Below, piece by piece: positions 1 to 11,865 of a stretch of 64,000 nucleotides of DNA. The stretch comes from Tipula vernalis. Lineage: Eukaryota > Arthropoda > Insecta > Diptera > Tipulidae. Below the pieces are notes generated by a model. The model was not told where the DNA came from, did not search any database, and was given only the letters and a program-made list of their open reading frames with translations. The first letter of the stretch is position 1. Each line of letters opens with the position of its first letter. The stretch is from NCBI GenBank assembly GCA_958295665.1, contig OY282558.1, positions 140,286,577 to 140,350,576 of the forward strand, read 5' to 3'. Position numbers and translations under genes: made by a program.

Positions 1-1253
1 TTGAAATTTAAAAGTTTTCCCAATAAAAACTAGATTCACAAAAAAAAAAAGCTGGAATTACTACAAAAAAGAAAACTTAAAGTTTTTCCGATAAATATAC
101 TAGTTTTCCCAACTTATAGGTTGTTTTCTTTATTTTCCTACTCTATACTGTTGTTGTTGCCATTTCCGTCAATATCTTATATATTTTAAGAAGAAAGATT
201 TTCCGATTCGATTCGATTTGTTTTTTTTTTTTGTTTTTTTTGATTTTTTAAGTTTCTCATCTCATCTTTTGCTTACAACAATATTAGATTTTTATTGAAA
301 CGAGAAATATAAAAGAAGAAAAAACCAAAAATTCTAAGTAACGATTTAGCGGAGAGTACGAGTCGAAATAAAAGCTCTATTTGGTAGATATATTGTATGT
401 TTGTTTGTTAAAAATGAAAACCAGATGCTGCTACTAAAAATAAAAAGACAAAAGAAAATTATTGATCTTAAGAGAAAAAAATCACGCTTGGGGTTTTCTT
501 ACGGTTTTTTTTTATCATCCTTCTGGGTCTCATTTTTGTTTGATTTTTTATTTTTTTTTTTGTGCTTTTTGTTTGTCTTGTTGGATTTATAATAAGTTAC
601 TGGCAAAATCATAAATCATATTTTCAATGTTATTTCCTCGTTCGGTGTGTATTTTCCTTAAAGCGCTATCAATACAATGTAGACGCGGCATGAAAAAAAT
701 TGTGTAACACCACACAATTTTTCGATAGGAATGTTGCTATTTTTGAACCGCTTTAAATTATGAAGGAGGACTATGATAAAAAGGAACCGGCAGTTGGACA
801 TTTGAAATGGCAAATTGATTGATTGGTGATAAATTGGCTTAGGATTTTTAGGTTCTATAAATTCCGATTTTATATTTGCCTAAAATATGTAACTAAAATT
901 GCAAAATATGGTCAAATTTTGAAAAGAAAGCAAACACTAGGCCTTTCCTTTACAGGATTTCAATTTGCTCAATAAAAAAAGTGACGTTAATTTACTAACT
1001 GGGTACGTCGAGAAAAATAAGGGGGCGATTTCTGAGCCTTCGAAGTATTGGGTTCTTAATTGCTTGTATGTAAATATGAATCTCCTACTTTAAAGAGTCG
1101 AATATGTACGTTCGAGTCGAATTCACAAATTGCCTCAGAACCCGTATTCTTGAAACTCACCTGAAATATAAAACTATCTCATTTTCCGGGAAAATTTTCA
1201 CGTTTTTTAATTTTTCTTTTCTAAAATTAAGTTTAATGTATATTTTTGAATAA
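1..1253. other. AT-rich DNA without recognisable gene
   Basis: Homopolymer-rich A/T DNA with scattered stop codons in all frames. The only open stretch (401-592) is low-complexity Phe/Leu/Lys from T- and A-runs and does not look like a protein. I see no RNA gene or transposon end here. Confidence 0.5.
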
Positions 1254-1465
1254 TACCGGCACACAAAAAAAAATGTTCAGACCGGAGGTCTGACATGTCA
1301 ATTCTTATGTATTTTGATGCGCTGAATATGAATCCGATGTCCGTTTTGCTCCATCACCTACCAGTTTTCTACATGTTTCCGGAGAATTTTTAACCGCAAA
1401 AAAGGATTTTCTGGTCCAAATTTACTTTGTGACACTTATTCACAAAAACTCCAAAGTAATTTACC
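1254..1465 (+). repeat. Left terminal inverted repeat
   Basis: Matches the reverse complement of 3625-3868 with many mismatches and small indels. The best conserved blocks are the A-run plus TTCAGACC, GACATGTCAATTCTTA, GTCCGTTTTGCTCCATCA and GTTTCCGGAG. Confidence 0.65.
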
Positions 1466-1914
1466 TTTCTATTTTGGTTATTAACGGCTTTTGACTAAAC
1501 GTTTGTTAGAAAGTCAGACAAAGAAACTGTTACTCAAACCGAGGTGCAAAACTCACACTTGAACTATGACAAGCAAAATGACATTCAGAATGTATAAGTT
1601 ACAAATAGAAGACAAATAAAGTTACTGGCATCAGGAGAGTGAAACTTAACTAAGAAAACTAAGAAAGAAAGATTGAGTTACAGTTTGTTTCTTTTCATCA
1701 ACTTTTTGTTCATTGACCTATCACGAGCGTTTAATTAAAGTTTTATTGACGTCATTTCTTGCGTTTATAACGTACTCTCTTGTCCTCGAATGACCTATAA
1801 AGTGGAATTCTACGTCATTTTCTCAGATTTGTTTCTTCATCTCCCTTGAGCATTCAACAATAGTCCGCTAACATATTATGATCCCACCTTCCCTGTTATC
1901 TCCTTTCCATTTCC

Positions 1915-3260
1915 CTAACATCCTGGTGGAAGCGGTCTCGTAGCTCTTCACTACAGTCGCCTAAATTGTCAGGAAAGTAATTAAGATGGGAATCCAAAAA
2001 ATGGAGCTTTAAGTTCATAAGACATCTCAATTGCCTGTGATTTTCTATCTTTGTAACAATGTCTCTGTAATGCTCACTTCTGGTGCTTCCTAAGAAGCTT
2101 TTACAAACTTCTCTGAAACTGAGCCAGGTGGTTTTCTAATTTTTTTGCATGGTTTTAACGAAATTTTTATCTAGAAATAGTTTTCGTATTTGAGCCTCTG
2201 TCAGTTTTGGGAATTGTTGTGCTGTCTCATCAGCCCAAGTTTTATGTGTAATGGAGGTAAGAAAATTTTTGAGGGATCTAATAAAGGTTAAGTTTTCCTG
2301 GCTGAAGAGAGTCTCTTAGCGGCCACTGTTTCCTAACGTAATGGTTTCCACGGTATCTACTGTTCCATCAGAGACATTTAAATCAGAGGTACTTCACAAA
2401 ACCAGGCTGCTGCCCTAGCAGTTTTGTTATAATTTTTAAATCCCCATATACTTGCCAATTGTGCTCCGAGTGCTTGATTTGTTGCAAAATATACCCTAGA
2501 TCTCCATAATTCTACCCAATAGAGGATTCAGTTGACTATTGGTACAGTGGCATATTTATTTCCATTTTGCAGTAGTACCGGTTTTAGGCTGAGTTTTGAG
2601 GAATCATTGAATAGTCTCCACTCATTAGGTTTATAAATATTAGGTTTTAAATCAATCATCAGTCCTGGTATATTTGTGCAACACACCATTTAGTTTTTTT
2701 TATCTTTGGTAAAGTGCTTCCAAAATCCCTTTTCTCTTTCTCGATAAATTGAAGATTTGGTTTCAGGGACTACCAAGTTTCGACTTTTCAGTTCATTAAA
2801 TAAGTCTTCAGATACATCTTTTGGTAATGCATATCTCCTAATCTATTTATTGAGTTCATTCTGAGTTAATAGTATTGGAACTTTCTCTTGTTTAGGTGCA
2901 ATGTACTCTTCTTCACTCTCCTAGGTTTCATTTTAACAGCTGTAAAATTTTCCGGGCTAGACGCTTCACTCTCACCTATGTTATCCTTTTAAACTTCGAT
3001 TACTTCATTTTTTGAAAAACTTGAGTTAAAGTAATTGGACTTTACATGTTTCGTCATTGTACATACATCTGCGTACTTTATATTTGATTTACTCTTCAAA
3101 TTAAAACCTTTCACTTCAGTATTACAAAAGTAACATTCATCTTTCGATAGAGGTTTTTTCCATATTGTGAGCGTTGTCTATTTCAAATTTGAGTTACTCT
3201 TAGTATTTTTCCACCGCTTTAGCGTAGTTGAACATGCATTGCATTTAAAATTTGGAGTCC
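1915..3260 (-). pseudogene. Fossil of uncharacterised transposase-like family
   Basis: Read on the minus strand in shifting frames. The N-terminal part near 3.1-3.25 kb has paired cysteines followed by ECYFCNTEVKGFNLKSK (about 3090-3150). The C-terminal part at 1915-2250 reads KTWADETAQQFPKLTEAQI, then WLSFREVCKSFLGSTRSEHY, then LKLHFLDSHLNYFPDNLGD, ending near RFHQD (about 1925). From memory, the same order of a CYFC motif, SHLDYFP-like and ERFHQD-like motifs occurs in large multi-copy sets of uncharacterised arthropod and cnidarian proteins; I know no accepted function. Stops and frameshifts make it dead. Its place inside long inverted repeats supports a transposase or accessory gene. The family match rests on eye reading. 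Confidence 0.6.
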
Positions 3261-3379
3261 ACATATTTTCCTCAAGGATCTCCCTACCGAAACATTTGTG
3301 GTACATACTTTTAGTCTAGGTCAGATATAACCTTCCGACAATTAGCTATTTCAAATTTACCACAAATGTATCAAAACAC

Positions 3380-3624
3380 ATGTCTTCTTGCAGTCATAAG
3401 TTGCCTACCCTTGAGGAGCTGCGGTCGCATAATGACGATGCCAGCGGGCCCGCTTTCCCCCTGACCAGCCGTCGATACTGGGGTATCCCTCGCCTGCACC
3501 TAAACATTTTTATGTGTGGTTGCCGGGACGGCATGAAAGCCGTGCCCCAGGGAATTAACCGGATAGTGTGACAACTCCGTTGCCCACCGTCACCATGTGG
3601 AGGGTGCACTGGGTGCTGCCACAC
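3380..3624. other. GC-rich island inside the TIR element
   Basis: About 245 bp of clearly GC-rich sequence in otherwise AT-rich DNA, starting directly inside the right inverted repeat. Both strands have short open frames (3380-3571 plus, 3394-3624 minus), as expected from a lack of A/T-rich stops. Neither resembles a protein I know. It may be a nested fragment, for example from a LINE 5' region, or a GC-rich 5' segment of the host transposon. Confidence 0.4.
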
Positions 3625-3868
3625 GTTAATTTGCTTTTGACGCGTGTTTTTTATGGATAATGAAGAGTCAGAAGTAAATTTGAACTACGGAATCGTTTTT
3701 AGCAGTTAGAAATACTCCGGAAACGATATATCTGGAGTAAACGGTACAAAAATTCTGGTGGATGATGGAGCAAAACGGACATCGAATTCGTATTCAGCGT
3801 ATCAAAATACATATAAGAATTGACATGTCAGACCTCGGGTTCAGATTTTTTTTTTTTTGTACCGGTGC
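3625..3868 (-). repeat. Right terminal inverted repeat
   Basis: Reverse-complement partner of 1254-1465. It includes the A-run equivalent (T-run at about 3846-3858) next to GTACCGG, which mirrors ACCGG at the left end. Confidence 0.65.
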
Positions 3869-4482
3869 AATTCTTGATGTTTGGATATAATGAATCTATT
3901 GTTTTTAGGGAATGCAAGTCAAATTTTCTAGGAAAATTGTCACATTTTTCGAGAAAATTTTTAATTCTCCACTTTTTATTTTATTTATTATTTTCGATTA
4001 ATAATAATTGCATTGCTAACCTTACAGATACACACCAAAGAGTTTATCACGTTTCTATTGTTTTCTCTGATAGTAAACGCTAAAAACTGAAAATTTTTTA
4101 TATTTAACATTTTTTTCAATATAACTTTAATTCGTTATACACCTTAGATAATGGGGACTACCTCTCTCAAACCCCCGATTTTTCAGAATTTGTATAATTA
4201 TTTCTGTTTCAATATTTATTTATAATTTTAAATTAAGTAAAAAAAATGCAAACTTTGTCTGGAAAAATTGCAAAATTTACGCGGAAAATTTGTTTGCACC
4301 ATCGAAAACCTATTGAGATACAATCCTTAGATAAAAATCTAAATAAATAAAGCCACCTGTCAATGTACCTTTCGACAAACCGCGTCATCGGCGCCATTGT
4401 TTTCTTTTGACATCTGTCAACAACATCCAATTCATAACCATACAAGTTTCATACAATAACGCATGTTTTTCACGTGTTAAAA
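3869..4482. other. AT-rich spacer
   Basis: No gene recognised. The last ~130 bp before 4483 probably belong to the mariner's own 5' untranslated region and terminal repeat, but I could not define the end. Confidence 0.4.
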
Positions 4483-5175
4483 ATGTAGAGCCTTGTGCCA
4501 ACATATGACCATTTGCGGACATTATTGATTTTTTGTTATCATTTGAAAAAAACTGGTGTAGAATCACATCGAATGCTTATCGAAGCTTACGATGAACATG
4601 CTCTTGGTAAATCATAACGCTAATGTGGTTTAATAAATTCAAAAATGGTGATTTTGACGTGAGAAACGAAAAACGTGGAGACCACCAAAAAAATTTGAAG
4701 ACAGTAAATTGCAAGGATTGTTGGATGAGGATGAAACAAGTCGCGGATTAATTGAATATGTCACGAGAAGCCACGTCTATACGTTTAAAAGCCATCGAAA
4801 AGATCCAAAAGCAGGAAAAATGGGTTCCGCATAAACTGAATGAAAGACAACAGGAAAATCGAAAAATTACTTGCGAAATGTTGCTCACCAGATACAAAAG
4901 AAAGTAATTTCTGCATCGAATTGTGACTGGTGATGAAAAATGGATCCAAAGGGCAAATAGTCTGGGGTTGATCGGTCAGGACAACCATCGGCATCGACTG
5001 CACTGCCAATTCGCTACGGACAGAAGAGTGTGATTTATTTTGAGCTGCTGAAACCTGGTGAAACCATAAATATTAAACGCTACTACCAACAAATGATCAC
5101 TTAATTGGGAAATACTTTCAAATTCGTCTTACTCGCCAGGCTTGGCTCCGTTCGATTATCACTTATTAACATTAA
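4483..5175 (+). pseudogene. Mariner transposase relic
   Basis: Tc1/mariner-superfamily transposase, which would catalyse cut-and-paste transposition into TA sites. Reading starts at the ATG at 4483, followed at once by a stop codon, then VPTYDHLR and FCYHLKKT with the helix-turn-helix region following. Further on come KWVPHKLNERQQENRKITCE and HRIVTGDEKW, which holds the first catalytic Asp, then ELLKPGETIN and a block corresponding to SPDLAPSDYH, the third catalytic position. The stretch that would hold the second catalytic Asp is deleted between about 5100 and 5125. Several frameshifts and stops make it non-functional, and similarity fades after about 5175. No clear terminal repeats were found. 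Confidence 0.9.
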
Positions 5176-7196
5176 TAATATAAATTATTCCTGTATATTT
5201 CTGCGTAGATACCAAACACTACCTAACATTAATTTTGGTGCACACAATTCCGATTCCTACGGCAATAAGGTACCAATCAAAAAGGAACAACAAAAAGGCA
5301 ATGGAAACCGTCTATGTTGGATTCTCAAAAAGCTTTTGTAAAGTTGATTCTGGTAGTACATTTATATATTTAAATTTGAAATAAATTGTTTATGTAATTT
5401 TAATATTCTTACAGGAAATTACGTTCATACAATCTGAACTGAACAAAATAAAAGAGGATTGTGTGAGCAAAAATATCTCGCTATACAACACTTTATAATT
5501 GTAATTGGAGCTGTAGAGAAAATCGAAAGTGGCTTTATATATTTTAATGATTACCTATAAACGACAACACCTTTTTTACGAGCTGTTGCGAAAACATTCT
5601 ACAAGAATATCCAAAGGCGTGTAAAAAATTTTGGCAACTTATGTATAGAGGTCTATTTTTTTAATTTGAAAATTGAAAAAAAAGTCCAGTGCATTAATGA
5701 CAAAATGTTCCAATGCTCTCAGCGTTTTAATCAATTTATTCTTTCAAAGCAACACTTAAATAGTATTTTTGAAAACGATAACAGAATCGAACCGACCATT
5801 CAAATCCTTTGAATGATTTTAAAGTCTTAAATTTTTCTGTGTGGTGTCAAAGAGCTTATTGCTCCCTATAAAAATGGCGGGCGCATCGTGGCGACAAATC
5901 ATTTTTTCACCTCCCCGAAACTGGCGGATAATTTTCTTCAGTGAAATCTTTCAATCGTCGGTACAATACATTTTAGGTCTGCGAATTGAAGAATTACGGA
6001 AACCTGAGGTTCCTTTCATTCCAGATGAGCTAATGGATCGAGAAGCGTCTGGTCAACTAATTCAAAAAAGTTAATGTTGAGGAGGAGGAGGAGAAAAAAT
6101 TCAACTAGGAAAATTTGTTAGGTAATAGCCTTACCCAAACCGAGTGCCAAGTGAATTAATTTTTTTTTTTTTATGTTTATTACAATATTTTGAATTCTGA
6201 ATATGATAGGCAATTAATAATGAAATGTGATAAATTTCAGAGATATCAAAAAGTAAAATTTACTATCTTTACCTGAATAAATATTGACAATGTAAAGGCT
6301 GAATGTTAAACAAAACTATTTGTCTTTAGTACTTCCTATGTCCATAAATGTTCCAGTAAAACGAACCTATGTTATCCACATCATTTTAAAAACTCTCATC
6401 TCATCCTTTATAATTTAGTGTTAGCTCATAATAAGATTAAATACTTTTTTTTGGAAACGATGAGAATTTAATTATGCGATAACGTTATATAAACCGTATA
6501 CTATACTTTATATTACATTACATTATTTATTGAAATCAACAACAACATTAAGCCAAAGGTGTACATTTCATATATACATATGTACATAATACGAGCGAGT
6601 ATATAAAATCTAATTATAAATTCATTAAATTTTAATAACACAACAAAAACAATTTTTAATATCATATTAGTTGATTGGAGGATTAAAATATATTATTAAA
6701 GTATATACACATATGTTGAAAGCTCGACTTTATACAGAAAAGTATTAAATATAGATTTAGTGGAATAATAATGCTAAAATGAGTAAAGGATGAGAGAAAT
6801 CTTGAATAAATGTGTATTTAACGCAATTTTCCAGAAAATTAACATTCATCCCCTACAGTATAAAAAAGCTTAAATATTTTTGTTTTGGTTTTTAAGGTAT
6901 ATAATACAGAAAATTAACTATAATGTAATTCGGAATGAAAACCACAAAAATTTTCCATAAACAATTTGTTTCCTTTCATTAGATTGAATGAATATCTTGA
7001 ATTTTATTAAAAACAAACGAAAACCACAAACATTTTTTAGTGAAGATGACTACGATGATGTTCAATTTATAGTGTTGCGGTTAAAGACAGAATACCCAAA
7101 TACGATCATAAATTAATGCCTATTTATATGCCAAAACTTTAGATTCAGAAAGCACTTGTAATATGATTTTATTGAAAATGACATTGTGTTTAGTCT
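5176..7196. other. AT-rich DNA, no gene recognised
   Basis: Two kilobases of A/T-rich sequence with poly-A/T runs. An open stretch at 5841-6074 (77 codons) contains LGLRIEELRKPEVPFIPDEL, which looks protein-like in composition but matches nothing I recognise; it could be a decayed transposon exon. Otherwise nothing supported. Confidence 0.4.
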
Positions 7197-7532
7197 GGGA
7201 TCCACACGAAACGCGATATTTTAAAATTATTAATCATCCTTCATTTCACATTTAAAATTTTCCTTTACCTTTATGATGAAATTGAACATGTACGATGGAA
7301 CTAGGATATGCATTTTAAAATATCGCGTTTTGAATTATCGCGCTTTGTACTACATCGCGTTTTGTGATATATCGCGTTTTGAAATATCGCGTTTTGAAAT
7401 AACGCGTTTTGAAATATCGCGTTTTGTACCTATCGCGTTCTGTACCATATCGCGTTTTGAAATATCGTGTTTCGAAATATTGCGTTTTGTCAACTCGTGT
7501 TTTAAAATATTGCGTTTCAAATGGGACCCATG
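7197..7532. repeat. Stem-loop element with 15 bp CGCG tandem repeats
   Basis: The core 7316-7520 is an imperfect tandem array of about 15 bp, GAAATATCGCGTTTT and variants. A perfect 19 bp inverted pair (7209-7227 with 7312-7330) flanks a short spacer. The ends are GGGATCC at about 7199 and the complementary-type GGGACCC at about 7524. The open reading frames over it (FEISRFEI-like on one strand, YFKTRYFK-like on the other) follow from the period being divisible by three and are not genes. Confidence 0.7.
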
Positions 7533-8319
7533 TCACAAACATAAAAGTAAAATTCTGACACTTGTATAAGTAGGTAAATATGCAATTATGCAGATATCTT
7601 ATGTATGCATTCTCTATATGCATAATTGTTTCTGTTCCACTTTTTTAAATTTTTGAGCTAGTTGTTGATTTTGTTACCTTCTGTCATACGCTTCTTTTGA
7701 TTAAAATGCCCATTTTCACTCTATTCTATAGTAAGTGACTAAAATTTAGGTTGTAATATAATTTACATAGGGATTTAGTATTGAATTGTTTTATCAATTT
7801 AATTTAACATAATTTATCTGCAGGTTCAAAAGGAAATGTTTACCAGAAATGCTATAAGTAAACATAGTGAACACAGTGAGTTTAAGTGCAATGTACTGAA
7901 AATTCCTACTCTAGAGTTTTCCATTAACTTTTATTCGGACAAATCCAAGCTGGCTCAAGACGCATTTCTATTAAAGCATTTCAAAATTGTAGGGCCTCGG
8001 AAAACTAACCACAATCTAAAACAGGATCCTCGTAAAACTTTTTCCGTCAAATACTGCATTTCGATCCGATTTATAAAATTAATAAAAGTTTGTCAAAATA
8101 CGTATTTAGATATTTTAATTGTAATAAAAAGTCGCGACGATTTTGGTTGAAGTATGAGGATAAAAACAGGCCGTTATTAACTGTTATAAACTGTTGAGAT
8201 GCACAAGGACAATATTTATCTGGAGAGATCTCCATTAACAAAATTGGGAAGGGATTTAAAAATCAAAACCCAGAAATGGACGTCAAATCTAGATTTATTT
8301 TTAATAATAATTTTAATTT
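7533..8319. other. Unassigned sequence with one small open frame
   Basis: Contains an open frame at 7836-8150 (104 codons) beginning MFTRNAISKHSEHSEF and including KIPTLEFSINFY. I do not recognise it. It sits just upstream of the BEL/Pao relic and could be part of that element's 5' region. There is no strong evidence for a host gene. Confidence 0.3.
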
Positions 8320-11300
8320 GGGTTTTAAAACGCCTGTGACCGATAAATGGTGAACAAAAAGTTGAAAACAACGCCCAAAAAAAAGAGGAGCTGATTATGA
8401 TATCACAGGTTCATAAGCTTAGGAGCAAACCTTTCTTTGCACTTCTTAATGACGAGGCCGACGGGTTATTGACCAATCTTTTTGATTATGCCACACAGAG
8501 TTAAACGAAATATATACAGTTGCTTTAGTTACCGAAAGAAACCACAATTGACGTCAATGATTGCCTTGATATTTATAAAGTGCGGAACAACTATTAACTT
8601 GAGTAGTGATACATAAGTGTCTCGTACTTGATTTCAAAAGGTAAATAAGCAAAATCCTTAGACCACCATCCTAAAACCTTTAACTACCTATACACCGAAT
8701 TCAAACAAAATGATCATGTTTTAAATACCCATTTTGCTAGTAATCAGAGCCATGATTATTGGAGTACAACAAGGAAAACCGCACAAGAGATTCATAAAGA
8801 ACTCCACAATAGTTTAAAGCAAACTATTGATGCTAACCCATAGAAGAAAGGCCCAAAACTACATTAAACTACAGTACATTAAAATAGAAATACAGCTACA
8901 GAAACTAAACAAGGGCTTTTAGATGCAACTATCAACTGAGAAATAACACTTGAGAAAATAACATCGAAAGGGTCGATTTAATGAGGACGACTAAAGTCGT
9001 TCAAAAGCAAGTTTGGGACTGAAACAATATTACAAAATTTAAAAAACAAACAGGCAGGTTTGTCGGCAGCACATCCAGAACACGTTTATAAATATCCGAA
9101 TGATACCAAATATATTGATCATTACAATGAATTAGAAAGCCAGTATGACGACATGGTAGCACAATTAGAAGATAAGTTCGAATATCTACAACAAACCCGT
9201 ATCGGTTCAGTTAACACCACAAATCCAACTGCCAAAAATAATATCCCAATGTTCAATGTCAATTATCTATAACGGATAACATTCAGAGATAAATTCACGC
9301 AGGTTGTGCACAATAAAAAGGGCCTGCCAAATATAACTACAGAGCTGGTTTGTTGAACAGATTTAATTAGCGAATTTCCTTGACAAATTTACAACAACAA
9401 TTGCATATAATAAATCCTCACAAGAATAACAATAACCCCAAAAAAAATTGGGTTTAATTAAACATAATTCTAATGCTTGGTTATGATACCTGCCACCAGA
9501 GCCATAATACATAGTAAATTTATATTTTATTTCGAAAGGCTGGCTTTTGTCAATTAAATCAAATTGGCTATTTTCTTGGAAAACAAATTAACCCAAAATA
9601 ATTCGAATTAAATTTTGGTCAACAAAATACGCCTAATGCCAAATTCAAATTTAATACAAATTTATTTGTCAACGTAACATCATGGGTTCCTTTGTTATTG
9701 GAACTGTTGCTAAGCGTACGTGTTACCTAAAATAAAACGAAGATTGCCCAATGTAATGTACTTCAACTCAAAAATCTTGATGGCAGAAATAGAAAGGAGT
9801 GAAACAGGACCAATAGCTCAGTGAATTTTGGGAAATTGACGAAGTAGAAACATTTTAACAACTAACATTAGAAGAAGCACAGTAGTGAAGAAGTGTTTAA
9901 ACAAGGTTGTAAGCGATTACCAGATGGTTCTTATGAAGGGGTCCTCCAAGTACAAAAACGTTTCAAAAACATTCCGATATTCAAGCAGAACTATCTCAAA
10001 TTTATGACTGAATTTTTGCAGCTGGGTTATTTACCACAGCACGCTTTTAAAAAAGAGGCCAGAACAACAACCAAGTTTAGAGTGGTTTTTCATGCTTCAA
10101 TGAAAACATCAAAAGGAATCAGCCTCAATGAGCTGCAACTATTCAAGCCAACTCGTCAATAAGAAATTTTTTCCATCACGTTCAGATGGAGAAAACATAA
10201 ATTTGTTTTCACTGGTTACATCTTAAAGCGGTGTCGGCAGTTTAAAGTCGCAATTCAAATTTGCAACGGTAACGTATGTGCCAACTAGCCGAGGATAAAA
10301 ATGGAGTCTTTCCTAGAGCTACGCAGAAATTTTCCGGAGAGATTTTTATGTTGATGATGTGCTTTCAGGAGCAAGTACATTAGAGGCGGAGGTACACATT
10401 GGCTGGGATGACATTTAGAGAACCAGTGGTTAAGATTTCAACAACAATTGCAATTACTAACTATACCACACATAACACCATATTTTAACATCAAAAGCAA
10501 CAGTAACACCGTTAAATAATTAACCATTCCAAGGTTAGAATTATGTAGAGCGGTTTTGTTAACAAGACTAATGAAGAATGTACAACAGTCAACCATCGCC
10601 CTAGCATAGATTCAAGGGCAGCCTGCAAAATGGAAGGTGTTTGTAGAAAAGTGTTTAGTAGAAATATAGGAAACAGTCAACCAAGCTAAATAATTGCACG
10701 TAAAATCAGAAAATAATGCAGCCGATGCTGCTTCATGAGGTTTGACACCTGACGAAATGAAGGACAACTTGTTATGGTGGTTGGGGCCCAAATGGTTGCA
10801 AAATTTTGACAACCCCACTTTCGAGTAACGATCGTTTGATAACCAGTTACCATTAACATTTGAGAAAAATTATCATCACATACAAGCGTGCTAAAAACAG
10901 TCACGTTTAAAACATTTTATAAACAATTCAAGAAAGAATAACTGGTACACTGCAACCGAATTAAGAAATAGTTGGAACACAGTAATCTCTAATAATCAAG
11001 CATTAAACCTCCAAGGATAAATAATAGATTTATAGTCGCATTATTGTTTAGACATTCCTCATGGCTCTCTATGGCATTTAAACCCTTTCATCGACAAGAA
11101 AGGTATCTTTCCAGTTGGCGGAAGAATCAAAACTAGATTGCCGCGTTACAAATGAAGCGTCCCAACAAGCATCCAGCAAGCAACACAAATAGTGGGAGAA
11201 TTATCTTCACCAAGAGTTACACCATGTCAGTCTTTTTCTCATATAGGGATTGACTATGAAGGCCCTATGTGATTAAAATCTTCAGTAAGACGTAGTAAAA

Positions 11301-11400
11301 AAGTGTATAAGGCTAACATCGCAGTTTTCGTCTGCATGGCAACAAACTCGGTACACTGAAGAACCTGCGCTTCCCGGAAATATTCAATATAACATCAAAC
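8320..11400 (+). pseudogene. BEL/Pao retrotransposon relic (gag-pol)
   Basis: A heavily decayed LTR-retrotransposon polyprotein on the plus strand, readable only in patches. Gag-like text lies at 8740-9260. The pol linker reads FKQGCKRLPDGSYEGVLQ at 9890, followed by FRVVFHASMKTSKGISLNEL at 10075-10130. The RT active-site patch RDFYVDDVLSGAST lies at 10338-10380. RNase H/linker text includes WKVFVEKCL at 10628 and SENNAADAAS..GLTPDEM at 10705-10760. The integrase entry FIDKKGIFPVGGRI lies at 11090, SFSHIGIDYEGPM at 11230-11270, and VCMATNSVH at 11330. Many stops and frameshifts are present and no LTRs were found. The right side ends close to the foldback element at 11542. Confidence 0.8.
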
Positions 11401-11531
11401 GATGACATAAATTGATGCCTGTGAAGAACATAGCAAAAAAAAAAAACAAATTTCTCGTAAACGTATACGTATTTATATTTAGTGGTAATACAAATTATAC
11501 GCCTGAATGTGGATAAGAAAGCATTAACTAA

Positions 11532-11541
11532 TAGGTTATAG
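11532..11541 (+). repeat. Left direct repeat flanking foldback element
   Basis: TAGGTTATAG, identical to 17431-17440. It lies 3 bp outside the left inverted end and is best read as a target-site duplication of about 9-10 bp. Confidence 0.6.
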
Positions 11542-11544
11542 ATA

Positions 11545-11865
11545 CTGTTAAAGTTAGCCGAAAGTTGCCAGCCGAAAGTGAAAAGTCGATAATGCAGATT
11601 GTGTTAGTCCAGCCGAAATTAAAAAAAAATGGTAAGGCAGATTGTCTAATCCCAGCCGAAAGTTTCCAGCCGAAAGTTAAAAGTCGATAATGCAGATTAT
11701 GATATAACATTCAAGCCGAAAATAAAAAATTTAGTAGTTATCAGCCGAAAATAAATAGGATACATAGAAATCTATAAATATAAATTTTTGTAAATAAATT
11801 TACGTGTAAAACTTTGCTTCGTAGAAAATATAGGAAAATCAGAAGAATATACAAAATTGGAATAA
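11545..11865 (+). repeat. Left outer arm, AGCCGAAAGT-rich
   Basis: Inverted partner of 17346-17428 over its first ~55 bp. Its CAGCCGAAAGT core recurs about six times to 11745, and in complement (ACTTTCGGCTG) inside the 153 bp monomer type, so the arms and array share ancestry. Confidence 0.65.

Larger units (their letters stand above)
1254..3868 (-). mobile_element. Decayed DNA transposon with long inverted ends
   Basis: A 2.6 kb unit bounded by imperfect inverted repeats. The left end (from 1254) reads ACCGG, then an A-run, then TTCAGACC..GTCTGACATGTCAATTC. The right end (to 3868) gives the same order on the minus strand. Similarity continues inward for about 200 bp, including a shared GTTTCCGGAG block and a shared CAAATTTACTT block. 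Between the ends, the minus strand carries a fossil gene of a transposase-like family (1915-3260). Inverted ends around one gene are the layout of a cut-and-paste transposon. The superfamily is not identified; no clear target-site duplication was found at the decayed ends. Confidence 0.65.

Noticed and set aside
5841..6074. Small protein-like frame with LGLRIEELRKPEVPFIPDEL
   Set aside because: Composition is plausible for a protein, but there is no family match, no splice or regulatory context, and the neighbours are non-coding. Noted under the surrounding region only.
7273..7623. Two overlapping proteins of about 100 residues with FEISRFEI and YFKTRYFK repeats
   Set aside because: Both come from the 15 bp tandem repeat read on opposite strands; no independent evidence of coding.
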